Positions 22,520 to 33,768 of a stretch of 64,000 bases of DNA are shown piece after piece. The stretch lies in NCBI RefSeq assembly GCF_022376445.1, contig NW_025955025.1, positions 157,541 through 221,540 on the forward strand. Direction: 5' to 3'. Every line of letters starts with the position of its first letter. Position 1 is the stretch's first letter. This DNA is from Fomitopsis serialis (lineage: Eukaryota; Basidiomycota; Agaricomycetes; Polyporales; Fomitopsidaceae). The notes under the pieces were generated by a model. That model was not told the DNA's origin. It did not search any database and saw nothing but the letters and a program-made list of their open reading frames with translations. A program made the position numbers and the translations under genes.

Positions 22520-25500
22520 GGTCACTCAAAGGGGATTTTGGAGCACTCCCATTGGCTAAAATGCTGACAAATGTTCCCTTTCAAAGTAATCTTTCAGTCT
22601 CAGCTTGTCATGCCGAGTTTTTTGATGGCTTCAAGCCACACTAACTGAGCTCTTACTAGAACCCCATTAAATGCAGAGAAATCCCAAAATATTGCTTCTC
22701 CATGGAATGCCCCTTGAGTACTGACACAGTGACAAGGGTGCCCAGATTAGGTGTTCTTGTTGTTTTTCACAGAGTACTGACCTTGGCAAGTGATACTGAG
22801 GATATAAGCAAATGTTGGTGTGTGTATGATGCTTGTACAAGACAGTTCCACATGTATGGGCTCTGTGAGGTGGAGGATATCAAACATACAAAACTGCCAT
22901 ATATGGTTAGTCCCCTGCCCATTTGGGAAGTTGGCCATGCATGGCCTGGACTGGATAAATAGCAGGAAAATAAGAGAAAAATTAGATAGTACTATGGATT
23001 TGTATTGGGTTGACTGTTGAGGCCATATGGCAGAAAACATATAATAATGCAGAGTTTCTCATGCATAGCCTGATACAAGCCACTCTTTCAATGAGTCTTG
23101 GTCCATCTTGTAAGCACCATTATCACCTGGAATTCTCAGGGACTGGCAGCTCCAGACAGGATCCCAGGCTATTCTGTTCAGTTCAACTCTTCAATAGGCC
23201 CTGCAAAGGCAGGCTATTGGGCTGAGTTTGAATGCAAGCCACAAGCTCATTAGTGACAATGTATTTGCTGTGCTATGGTCTCCCAAAAAATCAAAAACAA
23301 TTGGGAATATTCCCAGTCATGTATATGATGTCAGAGAGGCTGTACATAGTATGCCTTCCCATGGATTCATATAAACATGGCACCCACCATTCACAAAAAC
23401 AAAGTGAAAGAACCAGTGTGTATTTGTGTTTCCTGTGATGCTTGCCAACTGCCTATGGATTGTGTGGCTATATGAGACCTGAATGAAACCTGCCATATGT
23501 GGTACCTGACCTTCTCAAAATGGAAAGTCCGAGTTATCTGCTGTGTCTGGGCTCAGAAAATGCGGATAAAACAAGGGAATATTGTGTATGATTCCACTCA
23601 CCTTGTACTGCTTGCTATAAGTAGTGATTGGCTCATGTCTAAACCCTTGGGCAGGCAATGGCATATGCAGAAAATGGTGAACACCTGTGGCACAAAGGCC
23701 ACAGTTAATGCTGAGTATGTTCATAATATTGACTCTGTCTCACATGTGAATGGCATAGCTATCAATATTATGGGTTCACAAAGCTTTATGACACTGTACT
23801 GATCCTAGAAAGTGATAGAAAGACATTGTACAAGTTGTGTTGTGCATCTACTACTGTTGCTAGAAAGTCTATAGGCTAGCAATGTCATAAAGTAGGGACA
23901 CCACACATAGGTGATCAAATGCTTTGATGGTCTCTGCAATGCTAGATAAATGGTAGGAAATGAGATAAAATCAGCTGACTGTTGTAGGCCAATGCATGAC
24001 AGTACATCTCAGATGTGCTAATGCAGAGTTCACAGCCTGATGTCTGCAGCTCTATTGTCCCAGTCCAGTATAAGCATGTCTTTGACTGATTGTGTCAATA
24101 TGAAGCAGTGCCAATTATACAGTATGATGGTGCTATGCTTGGTTGTTAATTGCTCATATAGTTTTTGCCTGGAGCATATCTAATGTCTGTATGCACTACC
24201 ATCATCCTATTCTCATGCAATGGCCCTTGGTATGTGAAGATAGAATAGGCAGCTCTTGGCTTGTTCATATGGGCAAAAATGTATTGACAGTGGTGTCTGT
24301 TTGTGCAATGTCTACTATCACTCATATTGCAGTCTATGCTGTGATTTCTTCCTGATTGGGCTCAGAAGAAGTCATGGTTGCCATGGAAATAATGCAGACT
24401 TGCATTGCTTACTAAGCAACAGTGAAGAGGCCATATTACAATGGACTTCTGAGCCAATATATGGCTGTCCTTTTATGGATCTCTAGTCAATAATATGACT
24501 TTGGGAGTACTCTCATTTGCTGCAACTGTTTCCTTTTACATGTGATGATAAAATATCAGCTACTCATGTTGGGTCCTTTCATGTTATATGGAAAGTGGAA
24601 AAATAACACTTTAGACCCAGGTGTGAACATGTGTGATATTTGAACAGCATTGGAAATATGTGGCAGTGTGCCTACCAGTACACCATTTGGCAGTTGATCC
24701 TGGGCGGTATCTGTGCTGGAGTAATGTCAACATGAAAAATATATTGTCTAATCCAAATATAGTACCATACATTGTATGTGCACACAAAATAATGAACAGT
24801 CAGCCAGAAAATGACACTGGTGATTATCAGTATGTCTGAAGACATAGAAATTCTTGGACTTATGATCAGAGAGCATGACCATTGATAGTAGGCATTACTA
24901 GAATACCCAGGAAAGGCCCATGTGCAAGTCTTAGTATGCAGTCTGTTGTTAGGGACAAGGCATTGAAACCCCTTTTTCTACAAGAAATTCCATAGATATG
25001 GTCTTTGAATAGGGTAGGCAGCAGGAATTGTTATCACTCCTGGGCTTTGTTATCTTTATTCTAGATCCTTTGAATGGACTTCATTTGGGGTTCACAATGC
25101 TTTCTGACCAGATTTCAGTGATCTTTTTTTCCCACATTGTTATTCTTTGTGGCACCTATTGGTGTATGTTCTGACCGGACTATTACCAAGTTTCTAGTGC
25201 TCTCCTTAGACCCCTTGTGACCAGATGCTTTGAAAGATATTACTGGGGTTCTATTAGCTCAGACTATGTTATCTATTGATATATTATCCCAGCTGGCAGG
25301 CAATCTATGAGTGACTAGTGTTCATAAGGCTGTGCTAGTGTTTCAGGACAACATGCAAGTGGTGTGTCATGAATCACAGAGCACATCCTTGATGATCAGT
25401 GAGAATTATTGGCACATCTACCCTTGCCTTACAATGAGCCTGTGAGCTTATTGTGCATCTTGAATGGCCTTGGAAAGTGGTGTACTGAGTCTTTTACTAT

Positions 25501-25621
25501 TTTGTAGGTTTCTATGAAGTATCTAAAAGGAGTGGGGCGGCGGTGTCGATGTGGCGCGCGTAACTCGCGTGGTTTTCGCGTATGCTCACATGGGTTTCGC
25601 GTACGCCCACGAGAAACGCAC

Positions 25622-27349
25622 ATGGCGTCCACGTTCGCTGCATGGCCCGCTGATCGTCCGCTCTCTCGGTCGTCCGTTAGGGCGCTAAAGCGATCTCAGA
25701 TCTGGTGCCACAGCCTTGACGATCGCGCGATCTGGGCTATCCGATTACTGCAGCTGCATGACTTGCTTTCTCCCCTCATCCCCAACTCTGTCTGTACCTG
25801 CATAGGTGAGTATTTGCATTTTCCCTGAGCATTCCTGTAGTAATAACTGCATTTCACAGTGTCTGCCATGAATCAGGACCAAAATCAGTGAGTAAATAGC
25901 CAAATAATCGAAATATGGCTAAATCATGTATATTAGAACCTTCTCTCATGCTCCTGAGCCACAGAGACTCAATGAGAGAGAGAATCAGTGAGTGAGTATA
26001 GATGCTGAATTGACTATGGCTAAACAATGCAATTCAGCAATTCCCACATGCCTGAGCAGCAGAGAGAGAACCTGTGAGTTAAAGAAGAAATTATATATTG
26101 TAGATGGCTAACAATGCACAGAAATTCACATATTCCTGAGCAACAGAGAGATGATCAGTGAGTAAAGAATTGTTCTATACTATTGTTGGCTCAACTATGC
26201 ATTGAAGAAACCCTCAGAGAGATAATCAGTGAGTAAAATATTGTTTTAATCTCAAGATGGCTAATGTCTATGTATAACAGATATTCTCCTCACACTCCTG
26301 AGCAACAGAGACTCCATGAGAGAGAGGAGGAGCGTAGGGGTCGTCAAATGACTTCCCCCAGTGAGCGCCGTGAGAGGCAGAGAGTAAATCTCTCAGTTGG
26401 AAAGCCTGAATTTGCTGTGGATCCTCAACCTGGACCACAAGGGCCTGAGCTTGCCCATGCACATGAGCCCCAACTGGGCCATGCTATCCAGCTCAGAGAG
26501 GATATGCCTTTAAGAGACAATCAAGGCTATCCATACCCTGCTGGGATATATAATGCTGGACAACCTGGGATGTACAATACTGGGTATAACCCTGGGATGT
26601 ACAATGCAGGCTATATGCCTCAGAATCTACCACTTGGGTACCAAGCTCCTATGAATTATAATCCTGTACATGCAGGTCCTTCACACCATGAGTATATGCA
26701 AGCAAATATGGCTGGGCCCTCAAATTATGGCCATGCACAGGGCAATGTAGCAGGTCCCTCTAACTTGAACATGGGTGTGGCATATGGTCAGAGATTGCCT
26801 CCTAGGAGAAATTACCTGCAAGAGGCTGAGTCAAATACAAACAGAAGCCATGCCCAAAGAGTGGCTGATAGACAGAATACAAGGCAATCTGCCAGGGAAG
26901 CATCTGTACACAGAGAACCCCATGTGGGATTGGCCAGTCATAGACAGCTACAGGAAGCTGCAGCTCATGAAGAGCTACAGAGACAAAGACAGTCTGAGAG
27001 ACAAGCCCAGTATGAACAACAGGTTTTTGCCCATCATGAGCTTGAGAGACAAAGAGAGCTTGAGAGACAAAATGCCTACCAACAGGAGGTTGCTGCTCAT
27101 CATGAGCAAGAGAGGTTGAGACAGCTTGAGAGACAAGCTCAGTATGAACAACAGGCTGCTGCCTATGCTGAACAACAGAGACTGAGACAGGTTGAAATGC
27201 AGGCTCAGTCTCAACACAACTTCAGAGCTCATGATGAGCTTCAGTTGCAGAGACAAATTGAGCATGAGGAAGGTGAATTGGAATATGCTGAACAGCAGCA
27301 GCATGAAGCCCATGGCTATCAACAACAAGTAGATCATTACGATCCCTGA
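25622..27349 (+). CDS. Microexon gene: tandem phase-2 exons plus Gln-rich repeat coiled coil; 3' end inside R1
   Basis: Not recognised. Seven exons join in frame: 25622-25805, 25860-25887, 25937-25987, 26038-26073, 26122-26157, 26208-26228 and 26281-27349, total 474 aa. Exons 3-6 are 51, 36, 36 and 21 nt, all bounded by phase-2 introns. They encode variants of one motif (SHAPEPQRLNEREN, NSHMPEQQREN, NSHIPEQQRDD, NPQRDN); exon 7 begins with it again (YSPHTPEQQRLHERE). Each intron starts GTGAG and has GGCTAA or a close variant 15-30 nt before its end. The rest has YNAGQPGMYNTGYNPGMYNA repeats and five 22-residue coiled-coil repeats (26966-27295). The final YDP and stop come from R1 copy C. Exon 1 is CpG-rich, the rest CpG-poor. 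An earlier in-frame ATG at 25514 lies at the edge of R1 copy B. Confidence 0.7.
25860..26312 (+). repeat. Tandem exon-intron repeat (unit about 70-100 bp)
   Basis: Each unit has an intron (GTGAGT..., GGCTAA-like branch site, ...AG) and a small exon containing CCTGAGCAACAGAGA or a variant, ending ...ATCA before the next GTGAGT. Donors lie at 25888, 25988, 26074, 26158 and 26229. Confidence 0.85.
26966..27295 (+). repeat. Five tandem 66-bp repeats coding for 22 residues each
   Basis: Units start at HEELQRQRQ, HHELERQREL, HHEQERLRQL, YAEQQRLRQV and HDELQLQRQI, exactly 22 residues apart. The composition favours a long coiled coil. Confidence 0.85.
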
Positions 27350-28515
27350 GGTACGAAGGTATCGTTCTTATGATGGACCACCATGAAACGCCTTAGTGAT
27401 TCCTCCAGAATGGCAGTTTGTTCCCACAGTGCACGTGACATGCAGCCACCCCGATAAGCAGAGATAAGTAACTGTTAGTATAGGTTGCTTATCTGAGTCT
27501 GAAATTTCAGACTCCCAGACAACGCGACTTGGACCAACAGATACAAACAAATGCAGTGGCTAAGCACTCAGTTATGGATATGAGGCCCATGAAACGCCTT
27601 AGCAATTCCCCCAATAAGGAAACTGGTGAACATATCATGTGACTGGCAGCTTGGTGGCTCAATGCTGCAAGCGCTCACACACTGTAGTGCCTATATAGTC
27701 TCAGCCAGTAACAAGGCATAGTATACATAGTATACTCATCTGATAGTCCTTCATGCAGAGAGTATACAGGGATTTTACTGAGTGCATACAGTGGCTGGCT
27801 AGGCCAGGAAATGCAAAATATAAAAATGCACATGTGCCTCTGCAGATTCAAAGTACTTGTTTATGGCTGAAATATGTTCTGTATGCACACTGTGATATAT
27901 ATGGGTGGTTTAGGCACTGTGTACTGCTCAGTGATTTCTATAACAGAGCTAACAAGGTCAGCAATGGGTCATTTTACCATCCATTGCCATATTGTGGCCC
28001 ATGGACACCATGTAATGACCAAAATTGGGACTAAAAGTAACCATGCACTTGTCTTTGATGTGTCTGTATATTTCATAGATTTTCTGGATTTTTCTGAGCC
28101 CCAGATTCACCAGTTTGTGTATGATTCCTCTTTGGGAAGGCAATATACTTCATATGGCAATTATGCAGCCACTGGCTTTGTCTTGCACACAGACGCAAGC
28201 ACAGAATACATATATGCATCTATACTTACACTACCATCCTATGGGGTGTCCTCAACTACATGAGTAGTTCCTACAGTCAAGTAGCAGGCTTGTATGAATA
28301 AGCTCACTGAGGTAACATCAGTGATGTTACACAGTTATTGGAAATGCTGCCTTTATTGATGTCAAGCATATCTCATAGACAGATGCAATCACATTCCCTG
28401 GTCCATCTCCAATATTCTCTGATTTTTGCGCTTTTTCCTGGGTCTAAATAAGCCCATATAAGCAGAGTAATAGTCCGCACTTACATCGCTTACTAAGCGC
28501 GCGCTAAGCGCCCAG

Positions 28516-28574
28516 ATGCCGTTCGGAGGTGCACCCGTGCGGAAAGTTGGCACGGTTGCACCTCCGAACGGCAT
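28516..28574. repeat. R1 hairpin H1, copy C
   Basis: 25-bp arms starting ATGCCGTTCGGAGG and ending CCTCCGAACGGCAT with one internal mismatch around a 9-base loop. It keeps the CpGs that are lost in copy B. Confidence 0.85.
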
Positions 28575-29675
28575 GAGAGAGATGCCGAGCTGCTCTGATT
28601 GGTGCAACAGCCCCTTTTCTGCCCTAATCAGGCAGGCTGCCGAGGTTTTGGGCTGAGTTTGAATCTCAGCCACAGGCTCCTTAGTGGCACTGTACCTGCT
28701 GTACTGTGGCCCCACTAAAATGCGGAAAATTCCCAAAATAATCTATGTGATAGGTATGATGTCATAGAGTCTATAGCTGCTGTGACTTGCCCATTACCTT
28801 CACTGGTCATGGCACAATTCACAAAACAAAAAAACATGCAAATGCCTCTGTGCACATGAGTGCATCCCTTTTCACCTCAAAAGTCTCTCTTTTGAAGCCT
28901 ATATGCTGCCCACAGATTCTCTGACATCTCAAACCTGCTAAATAGGGTAGCTGACCTTCCCCAAATGGTAATACCAATGCAGCTGCTCAGTCTGGGCTCA
29001 GAAAATGCAGATAAAACCAGGGAAAATTCTGTGCAACTGGACCCACTTGTAGTACCTGCTGTATGTAAGAAATTGATCCACTATAGGACCCCCAGAGGCT
29101 ATGACCAGTATGGCTTGCCCATGTATAAAATTCAAAATGCAGAGAAACACCCCTACCTCTGTAGACATGATTAGGTAGCATGTGACTGGGATACACTGAC
29201 TGAGCTCCAACCAACTGTTATAGATATCATAAGCTCACCTCATAGCCCTTCATTCATAGTGTCTATCATAGTTTCTTGAGAGAAGTGGTTGAATGAGTAG
29301 CAAAATGCTAAGATAAAAAACAGAAGTGACTCTGTGAATATGCATTTGTTCTGTTGCATCTGAAACACATGACAGATGTCCTCTATGGCCAAGTGTATAG
29401 TGTCCAACACATTGATGTCTCTGAAACATGCACAGCAGTGCTACAAATGGAGAAATATTGTCATAGCAAGTATGTGTTGATGTCCCAGCACTGAATAACT
29501 ATACAGGACAATCCTCTCTACTTGTGAATATGCTCATAAATGCTCCACAGATCTCCTGGAATATTATCCGATTTTCCTGGACTTTTCTGAGCCCAAAACA
29601 AGTCAGATTTGCTGCAGTAACAGGCTGAACTTACATCGCTTACTAAGCGCCCGTTTAAGCGCCCGTTGCCGAAGC

Positions 29676-29717
29676 GGAGTCGTCGACAGGCCGGAATTCC
29701 GGCCTGTCGACGACTCC
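29676..29717. repeat. R1 hairpin H2, copy C: perfect 42-bp palindrome
   Basis: It is identical to the palindrome at 22478-22519, although the flanking repeat sequence differs between the copies. Confidence 0.9.
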
Positions 29718-32700
29718 GGTCACTCAAAAGGGATTTTGGAGCACTCCCATTGGCTGGACTGCTGACAAATGTTACCTTTTAAAGTAATCTTTCAATCTCA
29801 GCTCTTCATGCCGAGTTTTTTGATGGCTTGAAGCCACACTACCTGAGCTCTTACTAGAGCCCCATTGAATGTGGAAAAATCCCAAAATATTGCTTCTCCA
29901 TGGGATGCCCCTTGGGTACTGACAAGGGTGCCCAGATTAGGTGTTCTTGTTGTTTTTCACAGAGTACTGACCTTGGCAAGTGATACTGGGGATATAAGCA
30001 AATGTTGGTGTGTGTATGATGCTTGTACAAGACAGTTCCACATGTATGGGCTATGTGAGGTGGAGGATATCAAACATACAAAACTCCATATATGGTTAGT
30101 CCCCTGCCCACTTGGGAAGTGGGCCATGCATGGCCTCTGCAGGACTGGATAATTAGCAGGAAAATCAGAGAAAAATCAGATAGTACTATGAATTCATATT
30201 GAGTTGACTGTTGAGGCTCCAATATGGCAGAAAACATATGATAGTGCAGAATGACCCATGCATAGCCAGATACAAGACACTCTGTCAGTGAGTCTTGGTC
30301 CATCTTGTAAGAACCAGTATCACCTCAGGGACTGGCAATTCCAGACAGGATCCTAGGCTATTCTGTTTGGTTCAGCTATTCAATAGGCCCTGCAAAGGCA
30401 GGCTATTGGGCTGAGTTTGAATGCAAGCCACAAGCTCATTAGTGACAATGTATTTGCTGTGCTATGGTCTCCCAAAAAATCAAAAACAATTGGGAATATT
30501 CCCAGTCATGTATATGATGTCAGAGAGGCTGTACATAGTATGCCTTCCCATGGATTCATATAAACATGGCACCCACCATTCACAAAGCAAAATAAAATAC
30601 ATATGCCTCTGTACACACTGGTTCTTTCACTTTGTTTGTGTTTCCTGTGATGCTTGCCAACTGCCTATGGATTGTGGACCTGAATGAAACCTGCCATATG
30701 TGGTACCTGACCTTCTCAAAATGGAAAGTCCGAGTTATCTGCTGTGTCTGGGCTCAGAAAATGCGGATAAAACAAGGGAATATTCTGTATGATTCCACTC
30801 ACCTTATACTGCTTGCTGTAAGTATTGATTGGCTTCTGTGTAAACCCTTGGACAGGCAATGACATATGCAGAAAATGGTGAACACCCGTGGCAAAAAGGC
30901 CACAGTTAATGTCACATGTGAAAATATTGTGGGTTCACAGAGCTTTTTCACACTGTACTGCTCCTAGAAAGTGATACAAAGACATTGTACAAGTTGTGTT
31001 GTGCATTTACTACTGTTGCTAGAAAATCTATAGTCTAGCAATGTCATGAAGTGGGGCCACCACATTACCACACATAGTATATTAAAGTCTTTGATGGTCT
31101 CTGCAATGCTAGATAAATAGTAGGAAATAAGATGAAATCAGAAAATCCCATGACTTGATATTGTGCTGACTGTTGTAGGCTCATGCATGACAGACAGTAC
31201 ATCTCAGATTTGCTAATGCAGAGTTCATGCATATAGCCTGATGTCAGCAGCTCTATTGTACCAGTCCAGTATAAGCATGTCTTTGACTGGTCTTGTCAAT
31301 ATGAAGCAGTGCCAATTATACAGTATGATGGTGCTATGCTTAGTTGTTAATTCCTCATATGATTTTTCCATGGAGCATATCTAACCTCTGTATGCACTAC
31401 CATCATCCTATTCTCATGCAATGGCCCTTGGTATGTGAAGATAGAATAGGCAGCTCTTGGCTTGTTCATATGGTCAAAAATGTATTGACAGTGGTGTCTG
31501 TTTGTGCAATGTCTACTAGCACTCATATTGCAGTGTATGCTGTGATTTCGTCCTGATGGGGCTCAGAAGAAGCCATGGTTGCTCTGGAAATAGCGTAGAC
31601 TTGCATTGCTTACTACGCAACAGTGAAGAACTACAATGGACTTATGAGCCAATATAAGCTGTCCTTTTATAGATCTCCAGTCAATAATATGACTTGGGCA
31701 GTACTCTCATTTGCTGCAACTGTATCTTTTTACATGTGATTATAAAATGTTATTTACTCATGCTGGGCCCTTTCATTTTATATGGAAAGTGGAAAAATGA
31801 CACTTTGGACCAGGGTGTGAACATGTGTGATATTTGAACAGCATTGGAAATATGTGGCAGTGTGCCTACTAGCACCCAATTTGGAAGTTGATCCTGGATG
31901 GTATCTGCCATGCCAGAGGAATGTCAATATCAACATATGGTGTCTAATGCAAATATAGTACCATTGTATGTGCACACACGGTCCCCCAGAAAATGACACT
32001 GGTTATTAAATACCTTGGGAGTGTGTCTGAAGATATAGAAATCCCTAGACTTATGACCAGAGAGCATGACCATTGTTACTAGGCATTACTAGAATACCCA
32101 GGAGAGGCAACAATGACCCCATGTGCAAGTCTTAGTATGCAGGCTGTTGTTAGGGACAAGGCATTTTTACAAGGAATTCCACACATGTGATCTTTGAATA
32201 GGATAAGCAGCAGTTGTTATCATTCCTGCACTTTGTTATCTTGATTTGATTTCCTTTTCATGGACTTCACTGTAGTATTCACAATGCCTTCTCACCACAT
32301 TCAGGTGATCTTTTGTTCCTCACATTGTCATGCTCTGTAGCACTTCATTGTGTATGTACTGACTGGACTATTACCAGGCTCCTAGTACTTTCCTTAGGCC
32401 CCTTGTGACCAGATGATCTGAAAGCTGTTACTGGGTGACTATTAGCTCAGAATATTGATGATAATATTCCAGCTGGTAGGCAATCTATGAGTGGCTCATC
32501 AAGCTGTACACTATTTCTGAGTTTTCATAGGGCTACACTAGTGTTTCAGGTTAACATCCATGTGGTCCCTCATGTTTCACAGAGCACATGCTTGATGATC
32601 AGTGGCAATCATTAACACACATACCCTTGCCTTGCTTTTTCGCTACTTTTTGAGCCCTATTGTGCATCTTGAATGGCCTGGGAAAGTGGTGGACTGAGTC

Positions 32701-33768
32701 TTCTACTATTTCGATTCCATGAAGTATTTATGTAGCTAAGGGGGAGTGCACTTGGGAAATGCTCAAAAGGAGCATCCCTGAGAGAAGTCCAAACATTCAT
32801 CTCATCTACCACTCGCTTCTGTACTCCTCTGTACCTTCAATAGTCCCAGACCTCAGTGATCAATCCTGCCCATGACTCTATCAGTCTTGATGGCACTCAC
32901 CATGGTGGTACATTGAATCACATCATACATGAGCCCATTACTATTGGCTTGGAACTGTGGGCTGAGCTCCAATCCAGTAACATACCTTAGTATGGCTTTG
33001 TACTACTGGTCAGTGCCTGGTAACTGTTCACTTCAGTGTACAAATGGTGAGAGCAAACTGGACAGTCTTTGGTTGGATTCCTTGTATAACATGACAATTC
33101 TTGAAGGGCCTTTTTTCGGAATCCCTTACTGGTATACTTATCTGTCTATTGTTGATTGGTTTGTACTTGGGGAAGTACTGTCAACAATCTATTGAAAGAC
33201 ATCTGCCTGTATCAGAAGTTCTTTCTGATCAAGGGCTAATACTTGCACAACAGCAAGTCCCAGCTGAGTAGTTGTTACTGTAGTCAACCTCCCAGATTCC
33301 CCTTCCTTGAGTTCTAGTTGATCTACAGGCATACTTCTTTGCAACATTTCCAAGCTATTTTCTCTTTGTTGATATCAACACAAGCCAGTGATACTGTTCA
33401 TTAGTATTCTGATAATATTGGTTGAAACTTGGCTATTCACCAAGTAAGAAACAGATCCATAATGTCTGTATTCTCAATGGAGAGTCTCATATGGAAATGC
33501 AAATACTTACTCAATTGGCATGTTGCTCATAATTGCAAACTATGATCCTCACATCAGAACAACATCATAAATTAGCAGGCTACTCTAAATGTTTATGCTA
33601 TGAGATGGCAGCTGGATGGTGCAAAATGCGGAAGATATGTCAGTACTCTATGCAGGCAATATACTAGCAGTCTTGCTGAGCTTAACTTCTGATGTGGTGA
33701 AAATGATTTGTTCACAAACTGACATGTATCCAACAAAAGGGATCGTACTGCCAGCTATGGCCCTCTCC

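Larger units (their letters stand above)
20161..25523 (+). mobile_element. Repeat family R1, copy B (about 5.4 kb)
   Basis: It aligns along its length with copy C (27337-32729), with scattered indels. It starts at TTACGATCCCTGAGGTACG and the match ends near ATGAAGTATCT at 25523. There are no long open frames. CpG is almost absent except in the first ~60 bp and in two modules (CTTACTAAGCGCCC... plus hairpin) near 21300-21390 and 22435-22520; a third, eroded module is near 24395. The class is unknown: no transposase, no recognised inverted or long terminal repeats. Confidence 0.7.
27337..32729 (+). mobile_element. Repeat family R1, copy C (about 5.4 kb)
   Basis: It starts at TTACGATCCCTGAGG inside the 3' end of the microexon gene and aligns with copy B throughout; the match ends near ATGAAGTATTT. 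It has no protein-coding capacity and the same CpG pattern as copy B. Modules with hairpins are at 28480-28575 and 29630-29720, and an eroded third one is near 31590. It abuts the Helitron directly, so it could be the non-coding 5' part of a larger composite element. Confidence 0.7.
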
